From an uncultured Acetatifactor sp. (GTDB lineage: Bacteria > Bacillota > Clostridia > Lachnospirales > Lachnospiraceae), in contig CANQPH010000030.1 in NCBI GenBank assembly GCA_947625675.1, positions 1 to 38,235 of the forward strand: a stretch of 38,235 bases of DNA, written 5' to 3'. This document shows, in pieces, positions 23,665 through 30,684 of the stretch. Position 1 is the stretch's first letter. Each line of letters opens with the position of its first letter. Both the position numbers and the translations under genes were made by a program. The notes under the pieces were generated by a model. It saw only the letters and a list, made by a program, of their open reading frames with translations, was not told the DNA's origin and did not search any database.

Positions 23665-23693
23665 ATTCTGCATTAGCAGAATCATTGTACCAC
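23665..23693 (-). promoter_or_regulatory. MATE promoter with a palindromic candidate operator
   Basis: Extended -10 TGG-TACAAT (minus strand, about 23684-23692) followed at once by the palindrome ATTCTGC-TAAT-GCAGAAT (23665-23671 and 23676-23682). The box GTGGTACAATGATTCTGC is the same as that upstream of pyrH. The palindrome would cover the +1 region, a classic repressor site position. Confidence 0.5.
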
Positions 23694-23758
23694 AAATAAA
23701 AAATAATGGAACGTATTATCTTGTCCTTTATACTTTTTTTAGAAATAGCGGGCGGCAC

Positions 23759-23786
23759 GAAAAAACGGGCGGCCGCAAGCCGCCCG
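23759..23786 (-). terminator. Intrinsic terminator of the min operon
   Basis: Minus strand CGGGCGGC / GCCGCCCG (8-bp GC stem, 5-nt loop, 23766-23786) followed by TTTTTT. It lies just after minE. Confidence 0.9.
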
Positions 23787-23804
23787 CCCCGCACGCACCC
23801 CGTC

Positions 23805-24086
23805 CTAGCGGGTGCCTCTGTTGTGCTTCAAGTCCTTGATGGGAATGTTGGCGAACAGGGCCGGAACCGTCCCGTTGCCGCCCTCAGATTCGGTCTCCGT
23901 GATCTGGATGTCCAGACCCTGGGGATCGATGTCCATGTATTTGGAGATCACTTCAATGATATCGTTCTTGATCATCTCCATCAGTTCGGGAGAACAATTG
24001 GAGCGGTCTGAAACCAGGATAAATTTCAGACGGTCCTTGGCCACGTCTCCGGAACCTTTTTTACGAAACAGATCCAACAGCTTCAT
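23805..24086 (-). CDS. minE: Cell division topological specificity factor MinE
   Basis: 93 residues. It stimulates MinD ATPase and keeps the MinCD inhibitor away from midcell. Membrane-targeting start MKLLDLFRKK, then the MinD-contact helix AKDRLKFILVSDRSNCS, then the dimer domain MIKNDIIEVISKYMDIDPQGLDIQI. The start ATG at 24086 follows AAGGGGGGATT; a GTG one codon earlier is possible. It lies 14 nt after minD. A MinE-based rather than DivIVA-based Min system is seen in many clostridia. Confidence 0.94.
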   Translation of the reverse strand: MKLLDLFRKKGSGDVAKDRLKFILVSDRSNCSPELMEMIKNDIIEVISKYMDIDPQGLDIQITETESEGGNGTVPALFANIPIKDLKHNRGTR

Positions 24087-24100
24087 CACTCAATCCCCCC

Positions 24101-24889
24101 TTACTTTTTGAACAAATCCAAAAACTTCGCCATAAGGCCCTTTTTGCCTTCCAGATCCATGAAGGGAACCTCTTCTCCCAGAATACGCTTACAAATATTG
24201 TAATAAGCCTGTCCCGCCAGACTGCTGCCGCCCACCAGGGGTTCGCCGTTGTTGGTGGCCACGACGATCTGCTCGTCGTCCGGCACCACGCCGATCAGAT
24301 GAATGGAAAGGATGTCGCAGACGTCCTCCACCTTCAGCATGTCGCCCCTCTTCACCATGTCCATGCGGAGCCGGTTGATCACCAGGTCGATCTTCTTCAT
24401 CTCCCCGGCCTCCAGAAGACCCACGATCCTGTCCGCATCCCGGATGGCGGACACCTCGGGGGTGGTCACCACCAGGGCCCTGTCAGCGCCTGCAACGGCA
24501 TTCTTGAAACCCTGTTCGATACCGGCAGGGCAATCCAGGAGCACGTAATCGTACTCTTCTCGCAGCTCTTCCACCAGAGCCACCATCTGTTCCGGATTCA
24601 CCGCATCCTTGTCCCGTGTCTGGGCGGAAGGAAGGAGACACAGATCCGGGAATTTCTTGTGCTTGATCAAGGCCTGCTTCAGACGGCACTTTCCCTCTAC
24701 CACGTCCACCAGGTTATAGACGATGCGGTTCTCCAGCCCCAGCACCACGTCCAGGTTCCGAAGCCCGATATCTGTGTCGATCATGACTACTTTCTTGCCC
24801 AACATGGCCAGACCCATGCCCACGTTCGCCGTGGTCGTGGTCTTGCCTACACCGCCCTTTCCAGACGTGATTACGATTACTTCTCCCAT
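24101..24889 (-). CDS. minD: Septum site-determining ATPase MinD
   Basis: 262 residues. Membrane-cycling ATPase that recruits MinC. Deviant Walker A SGKGGVGKTTTTANVG (near residue 9), switch DTDIGLRNLDVVLGLENR, Walker B-like YDYVLLDCPAGIEQGFKNA, and the C-terminal amphipathic membrane helix KGLMAKFLDLFKK. The ATG at 24889 has AGGAGG ten nt upstream; in-frame codons further up lie in the repeat-rich minC-minD gap and are unlikely. Confidence 0.95.
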   Translation of the reverse strand: MGEVIVITSGKGGVGKTTTTANVGMGLAMLGKKVVMIDTDIGLRNLDVVLGLENRIVYNLVDVVEGKCRLKQALIKHKKFPDLCLLPSAQTRDKDAVNPEQMVALVEELREEYDYVLLDCPAGIEQGFKNAVAGADRALVVTTPEVSAIRDADRIVGLLEAGEMKKIDLVINRLRMDMVKRGDMLKVEDVCDILSIHLIGVVPDDEQIVVATNNGEPLVGGSSLAGQAYYNICKRILGEEVPFMDLEGKKGLMAKFLDLFKK

Positions 24890-25185
24890 TTTGGCATTCC
24901 CTCCTGTGTTCCTCTCCATGTTATAAAAATTTTCGGTTTCCCGGCATTTCATTTTCAGCCATCCGTCATTCCTTGTTTTCCGCAGCGTCTTTCCTGCTGT
25001 CCACAGCCTCTTTCCCGTTTTCCGGAGATTTCGTTCCGAGTTTGCGCCGAATTAATTCCGGCGGCCTTTCCGTCTCTCTCTGTTTTCCAGAAATTACGTT
25101 TCTGCTTCTGCCTTCCAGCGGTCACAGGTTGTCCAGGCATTGCAGGACATGACTGTAAGTCCCCGACAGCATCCCCTCTCTGCGG
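24890..25185. repeat. minC-minD gap: 64-bp duplication of the minC end plus 21-bp repeats
   Basis: GCGGTCACAGATTGTCCAGG (from 25182, containing the minC stop at 25186-25188) recurs with one change at 25118-25139, a 64-bp step. Further left, three 21-bp degenerate units run 24969-24989, 24990-25010 and 25011-25031 (TTTCC-GTTTTCCG-like). The gap is unusually long for a min operon and holds no supported gene. Confidence 0.8.
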
Positions 25186-26007
25186 TCACAGATTGTCCAG
25201 GCAGCCTTTGGTCATGGGCTCGATATAAATCGTCCCCCTCCTGGCCACGGCGATCTGAGGATTGTAAGCGGCGGGAGCCGCCTTTTCCCTCTTAAAAAGA
25301 TGTCTGCTCTCCTTTTCCCGGTCCGGGCTCTTGGCGATGTATTCCCCGATCTGCAGCTGGATGGGCTGCATGTCCAGCGCAAAGATAAAGCAGCTGTTGT
25401 CCCCGCCGGAACCGGCGCAGGCCGTTCCCTTCAGGGCTCCCAGGATCACCACGTTCCCTGCGGACTCGATCCTGGCTCCCGGGTTCACGTCCCCGATAAG
25501 AGTGACGCTCTCGGGGCACTCCAACACCTGTCCGGAACGAAGGTTCCCCTTATAAAAGCCATTCTGAAAATTCGCCTGCTGCCCCGGGACAGCTTCCGCC
25601 TTCCGTCCGGATCCGGACTGTCCCTGCGTTTTTTGTCCCGCACCGGACTGCCTGGAAGCGCTTCCGGTTCCTCTGGCGGAACTCTTTTGGGCCACAGAAC
25701 CGCCCTGGCTCTCCTGAAAGGCATCCAGCCTCTCCTTCATCCGTTCTTCCTGCACACCGGCCAGGTCCATGATGCTGACGATCTGGATGGGACTGTTCTC
25801 CATGATGGCGTCCACGATGCTCAGCTCTTCCTCTCCGGTGAGGCTGCGCCCCTTAAAGGAGACCGCCATCTTCGCATTCTTGAAGAAATTCCCGGATTCC
25901 TGAAATCTGTCCCGTATGATGTCCAGCAATTCCGGAAAAGGAAGTTTGTCGTCCAGAATCAGCTCCATCCCATATTTGTTGCTCTTAATAATGACTTCCT
26001 TCGTCAT
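25186..26007 (-). CDS. minC: Septum site-determining protein MinC
   Basis: 273 residues. FtsZ-assembly inhibitor of the Min system. N-terminal domain TKEVIIKSNKYGMELILDD with KGRSLTGEEELSIVDAI; C-terminal beta-helix NLRSGQVLECPESVTLIGDVNPGA, NVVILGALKGTACAG and ALDMQPIQLQIGEYIA. The two are joined by a long Gly/Ser/Gln linker (about 85-145) with 10-residue degenerate repeats. The start at 26007 has GGAGG four to five nt upstream. The last codons and the stop are duplicated downstream. It leads the minC-minD-minE operon. Confidence 0.92.
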   Translation of the reverse strand: MTKEVIIKSNKYGMELILDDKLPFPELLDIIRDRFQESGNFFKNAKMAVSFKGRSLTGEEELSIVDAIMENSPIQIVSIMDLAGVQEERMKERLDAFQESQGGSVAQKSSARGTGSASRQSGAGQKTQGQSGSGRKAEAVPGQQANFQNGFYKGNLRSGQVLECPESVTLIGDVNPGARIESAGNVVILGALKGTACAGSGGDNSCFIFALDMQPIQLQIGEYIAKSPDREKESRHLFKREKAAPAAYNPQIAVARRGTIYIEPMTKGCLDNL

Positions 26008-26082
26008 AATTCCTCCGAATTCATCCCGCATATACTGCCCGGGCCGCCTCGCACCGCCGTCAAAGGCCGCACCAACAGATCT

Positions 26083-26088
26083 ATTATA
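26083..26088 (-). promoter_or_regulatory. -10 box upstream of minC
   Basis: Perfect TATAAT on the minus strand, about 75 nt from the minC start. No good -35 at 17 nt; A-tracts lie upstream. Confidence 0.5.
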
Positions 26089-26170
26089 CCTTTTTTGCAG
26101 TAATAAGAAAAGTGTTTTTTGTACTTTTTTCAAAGAATCTTGACAAAAAACGACCATGAACGGCGACGAC

Positions 26171-26214
26171 AAAAGCTCCTCGGGAGCCTTGTGCCCGGTT
26201 CCCGGGGAGCTTTT
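26171..26214. terminator. Terminator between ilvE and minC
   Basis: AAAAGCTCC-T-CGGGA / TCCCG-G-GGAGCTTTT, a roughly 15-bp stem (26171-26185 and 26200-26214), with TTTT on both strands. It ends the ilvE transcript on the minus strand. Confidence 0.82.
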
Positions 26215-26282
26215 GGGATAACTATTTTCAAGCTGCGGAAAATCCGCCGCCTCTCACTTCTTACTTGATTGCGTGAATCTTC

Positions 26283-27308
26283 TTATTCGATCACGTGGAT
26301 CCAGCCCTTTGGAGCCTCCAGACGTCCCATCTGGATGCCGGTCAGGGTGTCATAGAGTTTCTGAGTCACGGGGCCCATCTGGCTCATGCCGCTGGGCAGG
26401 CAGATCTCGGTGCCGTGATCCACGATCTTGCCCACGGGAGAAATCACCGCAGCAGTGCCGCAGAGACCGCACTCTGCGAAATCCTTCACTTCGCTCAAGT
26501 ACACTTCCCTCTCTTCCACTTCCAGGCCCAGATATTCCTTGGCCACGTATACCAGGGATCTTCTGGTAATGGAAGGCAGGATGCTGGGAGACTTGGGGGT
26601 TACCACCTTGTTGTCCTTGGTCACGAACAGGAAGTTGGCTCCGCCGGTCTCTTCCACCTTGGTGCGGGTGCCGGGATCCAGGTACATGTTCTCGTCATAG
26701 CCTTCCGCATGGGCGCTGACGATGGCATGGAGGCTCATGGCGTAATTCAGTCCCGCCTTGATGTGGCCGGTACCGTGGGGCGCCGCCCGGTCGAAATCGC
26801 TGACCCGGATGGTCAGAGGCTTCACGCCGCCCTTAAAATACGGGCCCACCGGAGTGGCGAACATACGGAACTGGTACTCGTCCGCAGGCTTCACGCCGAT
26901 AACGGGATTGATGCCGAACATGTAAGGACGGATATACAGGGTGGCTCCGCTTCCATAAGGAGGCACGTAAGCCGCATTGGCAGCCACCACCCGGGTGACT
27001 GCATCAATAAAGCGCTCCTTGGGGAATACCGGCATCTCCAGCCTGGCGGCGGAGTCCATCATGCGCTCCGCATTCAGATCCGGGCGGAAGGTCACGATAT
27101 GGCCGTCTTCCGTGGTATAGGCCTTCAATCCCTCGAATACCGTCTGAGCATACTGCAGCACCCCGGCGCACTCATTCATGACGATGTTGGGATCCTCCGT
27201 GAGACACCCATCGTCCCAGGCGCCGTTTTTATAATTGGACACGTATCTCTTGTCCGTCTGCACGTATCCGAAACCCAGGTTGCTCCAGTCAATATTTTTC
27301 TTTTCCAT
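26283..27308 (-). CDS. ilvE: Branched-chain amino acid aminotransferase
   Basis: 341 residues, PLP fold type IV. Last step of leucine, isoleucine and valine synthesis. Motifs: GVLQYAQTVFEGLKAY, FRPDLNAERMMDSAARLEMP, GSGATLYIRPYMFG, TGHIKAGLNYAMSLHA (PLP lysine), TKVEETGGANFLFVTKDN and SILPSITRRSLVYVAKEYLGLEVEER. GAGGGAG precedes the ATG. It has its own promoter and terminator and so is probably monocistronic. Confidence 0.95.
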   Translation of the reverse strand: MEKKNIDWSNLGFGYVQTDKRYVSNYKNGAWDDGCLTEDPNIVMNECAGVLQYAQTVFEGLKAYTTEDGHIVTFRPDLNAERMMDSAARLEMPVFPKERFIDAVTRVVAANAAYVPPYGSGATLYIRPYMFGINPVIGVKPADEYQFRMFATPVGPYFKGGVKPLTIRVSDFDRAAPHGTGHIKAGLNYAMSLHAIVSAHAEGYDENMYLDPGTRTKVEETGGANFLFVTKDNKVVTPKSPSILPSITRRSLVYVAKEYLGLEVEEREVYLSEVKDFAECGLCGTAAVISPVGKIVDHGTEICLPSGMSQMGPVTQKLYDTLTGIQMGRLEAPKGWIHVIE

Positions 27309-27347
27309 CGTATCTCCCTCATTTCCTTGGATATTTTATTTTTACCC

Positions 27348-27376
27348 ATTATTATACTTTTTCCGCTGAATGTCAA
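27348..27376 (-). promoter_or_regulatory. ilvE promoter
   Basis: Minus strand TTGACA (27371-27376), 17-nt spacer, AATAAT (27348-27353); TATAAT overlaps three bases upstream. Confidence 0.7.
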
Positions 27377-27390
27377 GATGCTTTTTTGAA

Positions 27391-27900
27391 TTAACGCACT
27401 GGAGCGGCTTTCTTCTTCCGCTCATATTTCAGGAATTGGTAGGCGATGTCGAAATAAGTCTGTTCCTCGCTCTCCCCCGTGATCTCCCAATCCTCGTCCT
27501 TGTCCAGGTTGGGGAAAAAAGCGTCCGCATGATAGACGTGGTCGATCTTGGTGATGTGGGCCACGTCGCAATAGGGAAGCATCTGGCGATAAACGCTTTC
27601 TCCGCCGATGATGTAGACGTCCTCCGACGGGTAATTTTTCAGTTTTTCCAAAAGCTCCGGGATGGAATGGACGATCAGCGCATCCTTCCTCTGGTACCTT
27701 TGGTCTCGGGTGAGGATGATGTTGGTGCGGTTTTTCAGGGGCTGCCCCTGGGGAAAGGTCTCCAGGGTCTTGCGGCCCAGCACCACCACCTTGCCGGTGG
27801 TCTCCTGTCTGAAATGCTTGTGGTCGTTGGGAATCCGCACCAACAGATCATTGCCCAGGCCGATGGCCCAGTTGTTGTCCACAGCGGCGATAATGTTCAT
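27391..27900 (-). CDS. folA: Dihydrofolate reductase
   Basis: 169 residues. It reduces dihydrofolate to tetrahydrofolate with NADPH, needed because ThyA beside it produces dihydrofolate. Motifs: MNIIAAVDNNWAIGLGNDLLVRIPNDHKHFRQET, GKVVVLGRKTLETFP, EDVYIIGGESVYRQMLPYCD and ITKIDHVYHADAFFPNLD. I chose ATG 27900, ten nt from GGAG; a GTG at 27906 is a possible start. It follows thyA by 47 nt. Confidence 0.94.
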   Translation of the reverse strand: MNIIAAVDNNWAIGLGNDLLVRIPNDHKHFRQETTGKVVVLGRKTLETFPQGQPLKNRTNIILTRDQRYQRKDALIVHSIPELLEKLKNYPSEDVYIIGGESVYRQMLPYCDVAHITKIDHVYHADAFFPNLDKDEDWEITGESEEQTYFDIAYQFLKYERKKKAAPVR

Positions 27901-27947
27901 ACTCACGATTCTCCTTTATCTTTCATAATGCCGGGGCCGCCGATTCC

Positions 27948-28796
27948 TCAGATGGCGATGGGAATGTCGGTGATCTGGGGCCCCGTCTCATAGCCCTCCG
28001 CCCTCACGTCGTTCCTGGTGAACTGATAGAAATCATGGATCTCCGGGTTCAGCCAGAATTTCGGGGCCGGCTTCGGCTCCCGGGAAATCAGTTCCCGGAT
28101 GATGGGCACGTGCCTGTCATAAATGTGGGCGTCGGCGATGACATGCACCAGCTCTCCCACCTGCATATCACAGACCTGGGCCAGCATGTGCACCAGCACC
28201 GCATACTGCACCACGTTCCAGTTGTTGGCCGCCAGCACGTCCTGGGAACGCTGGTTCAAAATGGCGTTTAAGGTCAGCTTTTCCTCCCCTTTTTTCTGGG
28301 TGACGTTGAAGGTCATGCTGTAGGCGCAGGGATACAAATTCATGGCATGGAGATCCTGATGAACATAAATGTTGGTCAAAATCCGGCGGCTGAAAGGATT
28401 GTGCTTCAGGTCATAGATCACCCGGTCCACCTGGTCCATCATACCCTCCTTGTATTGATGTTTGATTCCCAGCTGGTAGCCGTAGGCCTTCCCGATGGAG
28501 CCGTCCTCGTCCGCCCACTCGTCCCAGATATGGCTGTGCAGATCATGTACGTTGTTGGACTTCTGCTGCCAGATCCAGAGCATCTCGTCGGTAGCGGACT
28601 TCAGGGCCGTCCTGCGCAGAGTGAGAAGGGGGAACTCTTTGGACAGATCATAGCGGTTCACCACCCCGAACTTTTTGATGGTGTAGGCCGGGGTCCCATC
28701 GGGCCAGTGGGGCCTGACCTTCTCCCCTTCCGTGCTGGTGCCGTTTTCCAGGATGTCTTTGCACATATTGATAAAAACAGTATCCGCATAGCTCAT
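27948..28796 (-). CDS. thyA: Thymidylate synthase (ThyA)
   Basis: 282 residues. It methylates dUMP to dTMP with methylene-tetrahydrofolate. The active-site cysteine lies in NLYPCAYSMTFNVTQ, a variant of the usual PPCH motif; the downstream NQRSQDVLAANNWNVVQYAVLVHMLAQV and HIYDRHVPIIRELISREP match the family. The variant cysteine motif marks a divergent ThyA subgroup. GGGGAGG lies eight nt before the ATG. It lies 14 nt from the nuclease gene and upstream of folA. Confidence 0.92.
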   Translation of the reverse strand: MSYADTVFINMCKDILENGTSTEGEKVRPHWPDGTPAYTIKKFGVVNRYDLSKEFPLLTLRRTALKSATDEMLWIWQQKSNNVHDLHSHIWDEWADEDGSIGKAYGYQLGIKHQYKEGMMDQVDRVIYDLKHNPFSRRILTNIYVHQDLHAMNLYPCAYSMTFNVTQKKGEEKLTLNAILNQRSQDVLAANNWNVVQYAVLVHMLAQVCDMQVGELVHVIADAHIYDRHVPIIRELISREPKPAPKFWLNPEIHDFYQFTRNDVRAEGYETGPQITDIPIAI

Positions 28797-28810
28797 GGAA
28801 TTTTCCTCCC

Positions 28811-30589
28811 CTAATTTTCTATCTTGTCGCACAGCGCCGTGATCTGGTCCGCAAACCGGGCCATGTCCTTGTTGGCCAGCCCATCGCTCTTCTGCACTGC
28901 GGACAACAGCCTCTGGGCCGCAGCCAGCAGACGGCCGTACACGCCGGAAACCGCTTTTTTATTCTTCTTGACGGGCTGGGGCAGGGCCTCGTATTCCAGC
29001 TTCCCGGAAAGCAAGTTGAACACCGTGCCGCTGTAAGGAGCATAGGCGGAAATCCCGTGCTCCGCCTTCAGACACTCCACAAAGGAAGCACAGACCTGAT
29101 CCTCCCCGTGAACCACAAAGACCTTCCTGGGCTTTTCCCGGAAAGCGGTGATCCAACGAAGCAGGCCTTCCTTGTCCGCATGACCGCTCAAACCCGTAAG
29201 CTGCCGGATTTGGGCCTTCACCTGGATGGTCTCCCCGAAGAGCTTCACTTCCTTGGCCCCTTCCACGATAGCCCGGCCCAAAGTGCCCACGGACTGATAG
29301 CCCACGAACAGGATGGTGCTCTCCGGCCTCCAGAGATTGTGCTTCAGATGATGCCGGATCCGCCCCGCATCGCACATGCCGGAGGCGGAAATGATCACCT
29401 TGGGCGTCTCGTCAAAGTTGATCTGCTTGGATTCCTCGCTGGTGATGGCCAGGCGCAGCCCCCCGAAAGCGATGGGATTGATGTTTTCCCGCACCAGCTC
29501 CATGGCCTCTTCGTCAAAACATTCCATTCTATTCTCATTGAAAATGCCGGTGGCGCTGACCGCCATGGGACTGTCCATGTAGACCGGGAAATTCTCATGC
29601 CCCTTTACCAGCTTTCCCACCTTGATCTTCCGCAGGAAATACAACAGCTCCTGGGTCCTGCCCACCGCAAAGGAGGGGATGACCACGTTGCCGCCCCGGT
29701 CGAAGGTCTCCTGGAGGATCTGGGTCAGCTCCGCCACGTAATCCTCCCTGACGGCGGGATGCAGCCTGTCCCCGTAGGTGGACTCCATGACCACGTAATC
29801 CGCTTCTTCCGTGGGCTGGGGATCCTTGATCAGGGGCTGGTTCACGTTGCCGATGTCTCCGGAGAAGACGATTTTCCTCGTGCGGAAGCCTTCTCTTGGC
29901 CCGACCCCCGCTCCATCGTCTTCCGTCCCGTTACCCTCCGACAATGCGGCTTTCACTCCATTGTCTTTGGTCCCAACGGCTTCCGTCGATTTGCCTTTCG
30001 CCCCATCGTCTTCCGCCCCGTTCTCTTCCGGCGAAGCTTCGCCGGCATGACGCTCCCCCTTCTCTCCGTCCTCCTCCGTAAGCCACAGTTCGATGCTGGC
30101 GGAGCCCAGGAGATGGCCGATATCCGTGAATCTGACCTTCACGTTCTCATCGATCTCCACGATCTTCCCATAAGGGCAGGGCGTCAGACAGCGAATGGCC
30201 GCCTCCGCATCCTCCATGGTGTAGAGAGGTTCCTCCTGGGCGTCCCCTTTTCTTTTGGCCTTGCGGTTTTTCCACTCCGCCTCCATGGTCTGGATGTGGG
30301 CGCAGTCCCTGAGCATGATGCCGCACAGGTCGGCGGAGGCCTCCGTGGTATAGATCTTTCCCCGGAACCCCCTGGCGTACAAAAGGGGCAGCATTCCCGA
30401 ATGATCCACGTGGGCGTGGGTCAGGAACACGTAATCGATCCGGTTCTCCGGCACCGGAAGCGGCGCATTTTCAAAAACATTGACTCCCTGCTCCATGCCG
30501 TAATCCACCAAAATATGCTTTCCCGCCACCTCCAGATAATGGCAACTTCCCGTCACCTCGTGATCGGCTCCCACAAAAATAAGCTTCAT
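28811..30589 (-). CDS. MBL/beta-CASP RNA-processing nuclease
   Basis: 592 residues. HAHVDHSGMLP metal motif (from residue 58), beta-CASP features (VVIPSFAVGRTQELLYFL, VYMDSPMAVSATGIF, ISASGMCDAGRIRHHL) and GLSGHADKEGLLRWI. This is the YSH1/CPSF-like group of RNA endo/exonucleases rather than RNase J proper. Residues 188-232 are three 15-residue acidic repeats (EENGAEDDGAKGKST and relatives) inserted before the RKIVFSGDIGN strand. The ATG has GGGAGG eight nt upstream. RNA turnover is the family role; targets are unknown. It lies between the ABC exporter and thyA. Confidence 0.88.
   Translation of the reverse strand: MKLIFVGADHEVTGSCHYLEVAGKHILVDYGMEQGVNVFENAPLPVPENRIDYVFLTHAHVDHSGMLPLLYARGFRGKIYTTEASADLCGIMLRDCAHIQTMEAEWKNRKAKRKGDAQEEPLYTMEDAEAAIRCLTPCPYGKIVEIDENVKVRFTDIGHLLGSASIELWLTEEDGEKGERHAGEASPEENGAEDDGAKGKSTEAVGTKDNGVKAALSEGNGTEDDGAGVGPREGFRTRKIVFSGDIGNVNQPLIKDPQPTEEADYVVMESTYGDRLHPAVREDYVAELTQILQETFDRGGNVVIPSFAVGRTQELLYFLRKIKVGKLVKGHENFPVYMDSPMAVSATGIFNENRMECFDEEAMELVRENINPIAFGGLRLAITSEESKQINFDETPKVIISASGMCDAGRIRHHLKHNLWRPESTILFVGYQSVGTLGRAIVEGAKEVKLFGETIQVKAQIRQLTGLSGHADKEGLLRWITAFREKPRKVFVVHGEDQVCASFVECLKAEHGISAYAPYSGTVFNLLSGKLEYEALPQPVKKNKKAVSGVYGRLLAAAQRLLSAVQKSDGLANKDMARFADQITALCDKIEN
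29894..30028 (-). repeat. In-frame 45-bp x 3 repeat in the beta-CASP nuclease
   Basis: Three degenerate 45-bp units encode 15-residue blocks of the form E-(N)-G-(T/A)-(E/K)-D-(D/N)-G. They sit in the loop after residue 187. Confidence 0.7.
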
Positions 30590-30608
30590 CCCAAAACCCT
30601 CCCGTTCT

Positions 30609-30668
30609 CGGGGCCTCGCCCCGGCTCTCCTTCCTCACTCCGGCTCCCCTTCCTCGCTCCGGCTCCAC
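30609..30668. repeat. 19-bp tandem repeat between ABC exporter and nuclease genes
   Basis: CCGGCTCTCCTTCCTCACT (30621-30639) and CCGGCTCCCCTTCCTCGCT (30640-30658), with partial units on both sides. It fills most of the 95-bp gap. Confidence 0.75.
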
Positions 30669-30684
30669 AGGGGCGCCAGCTTCC

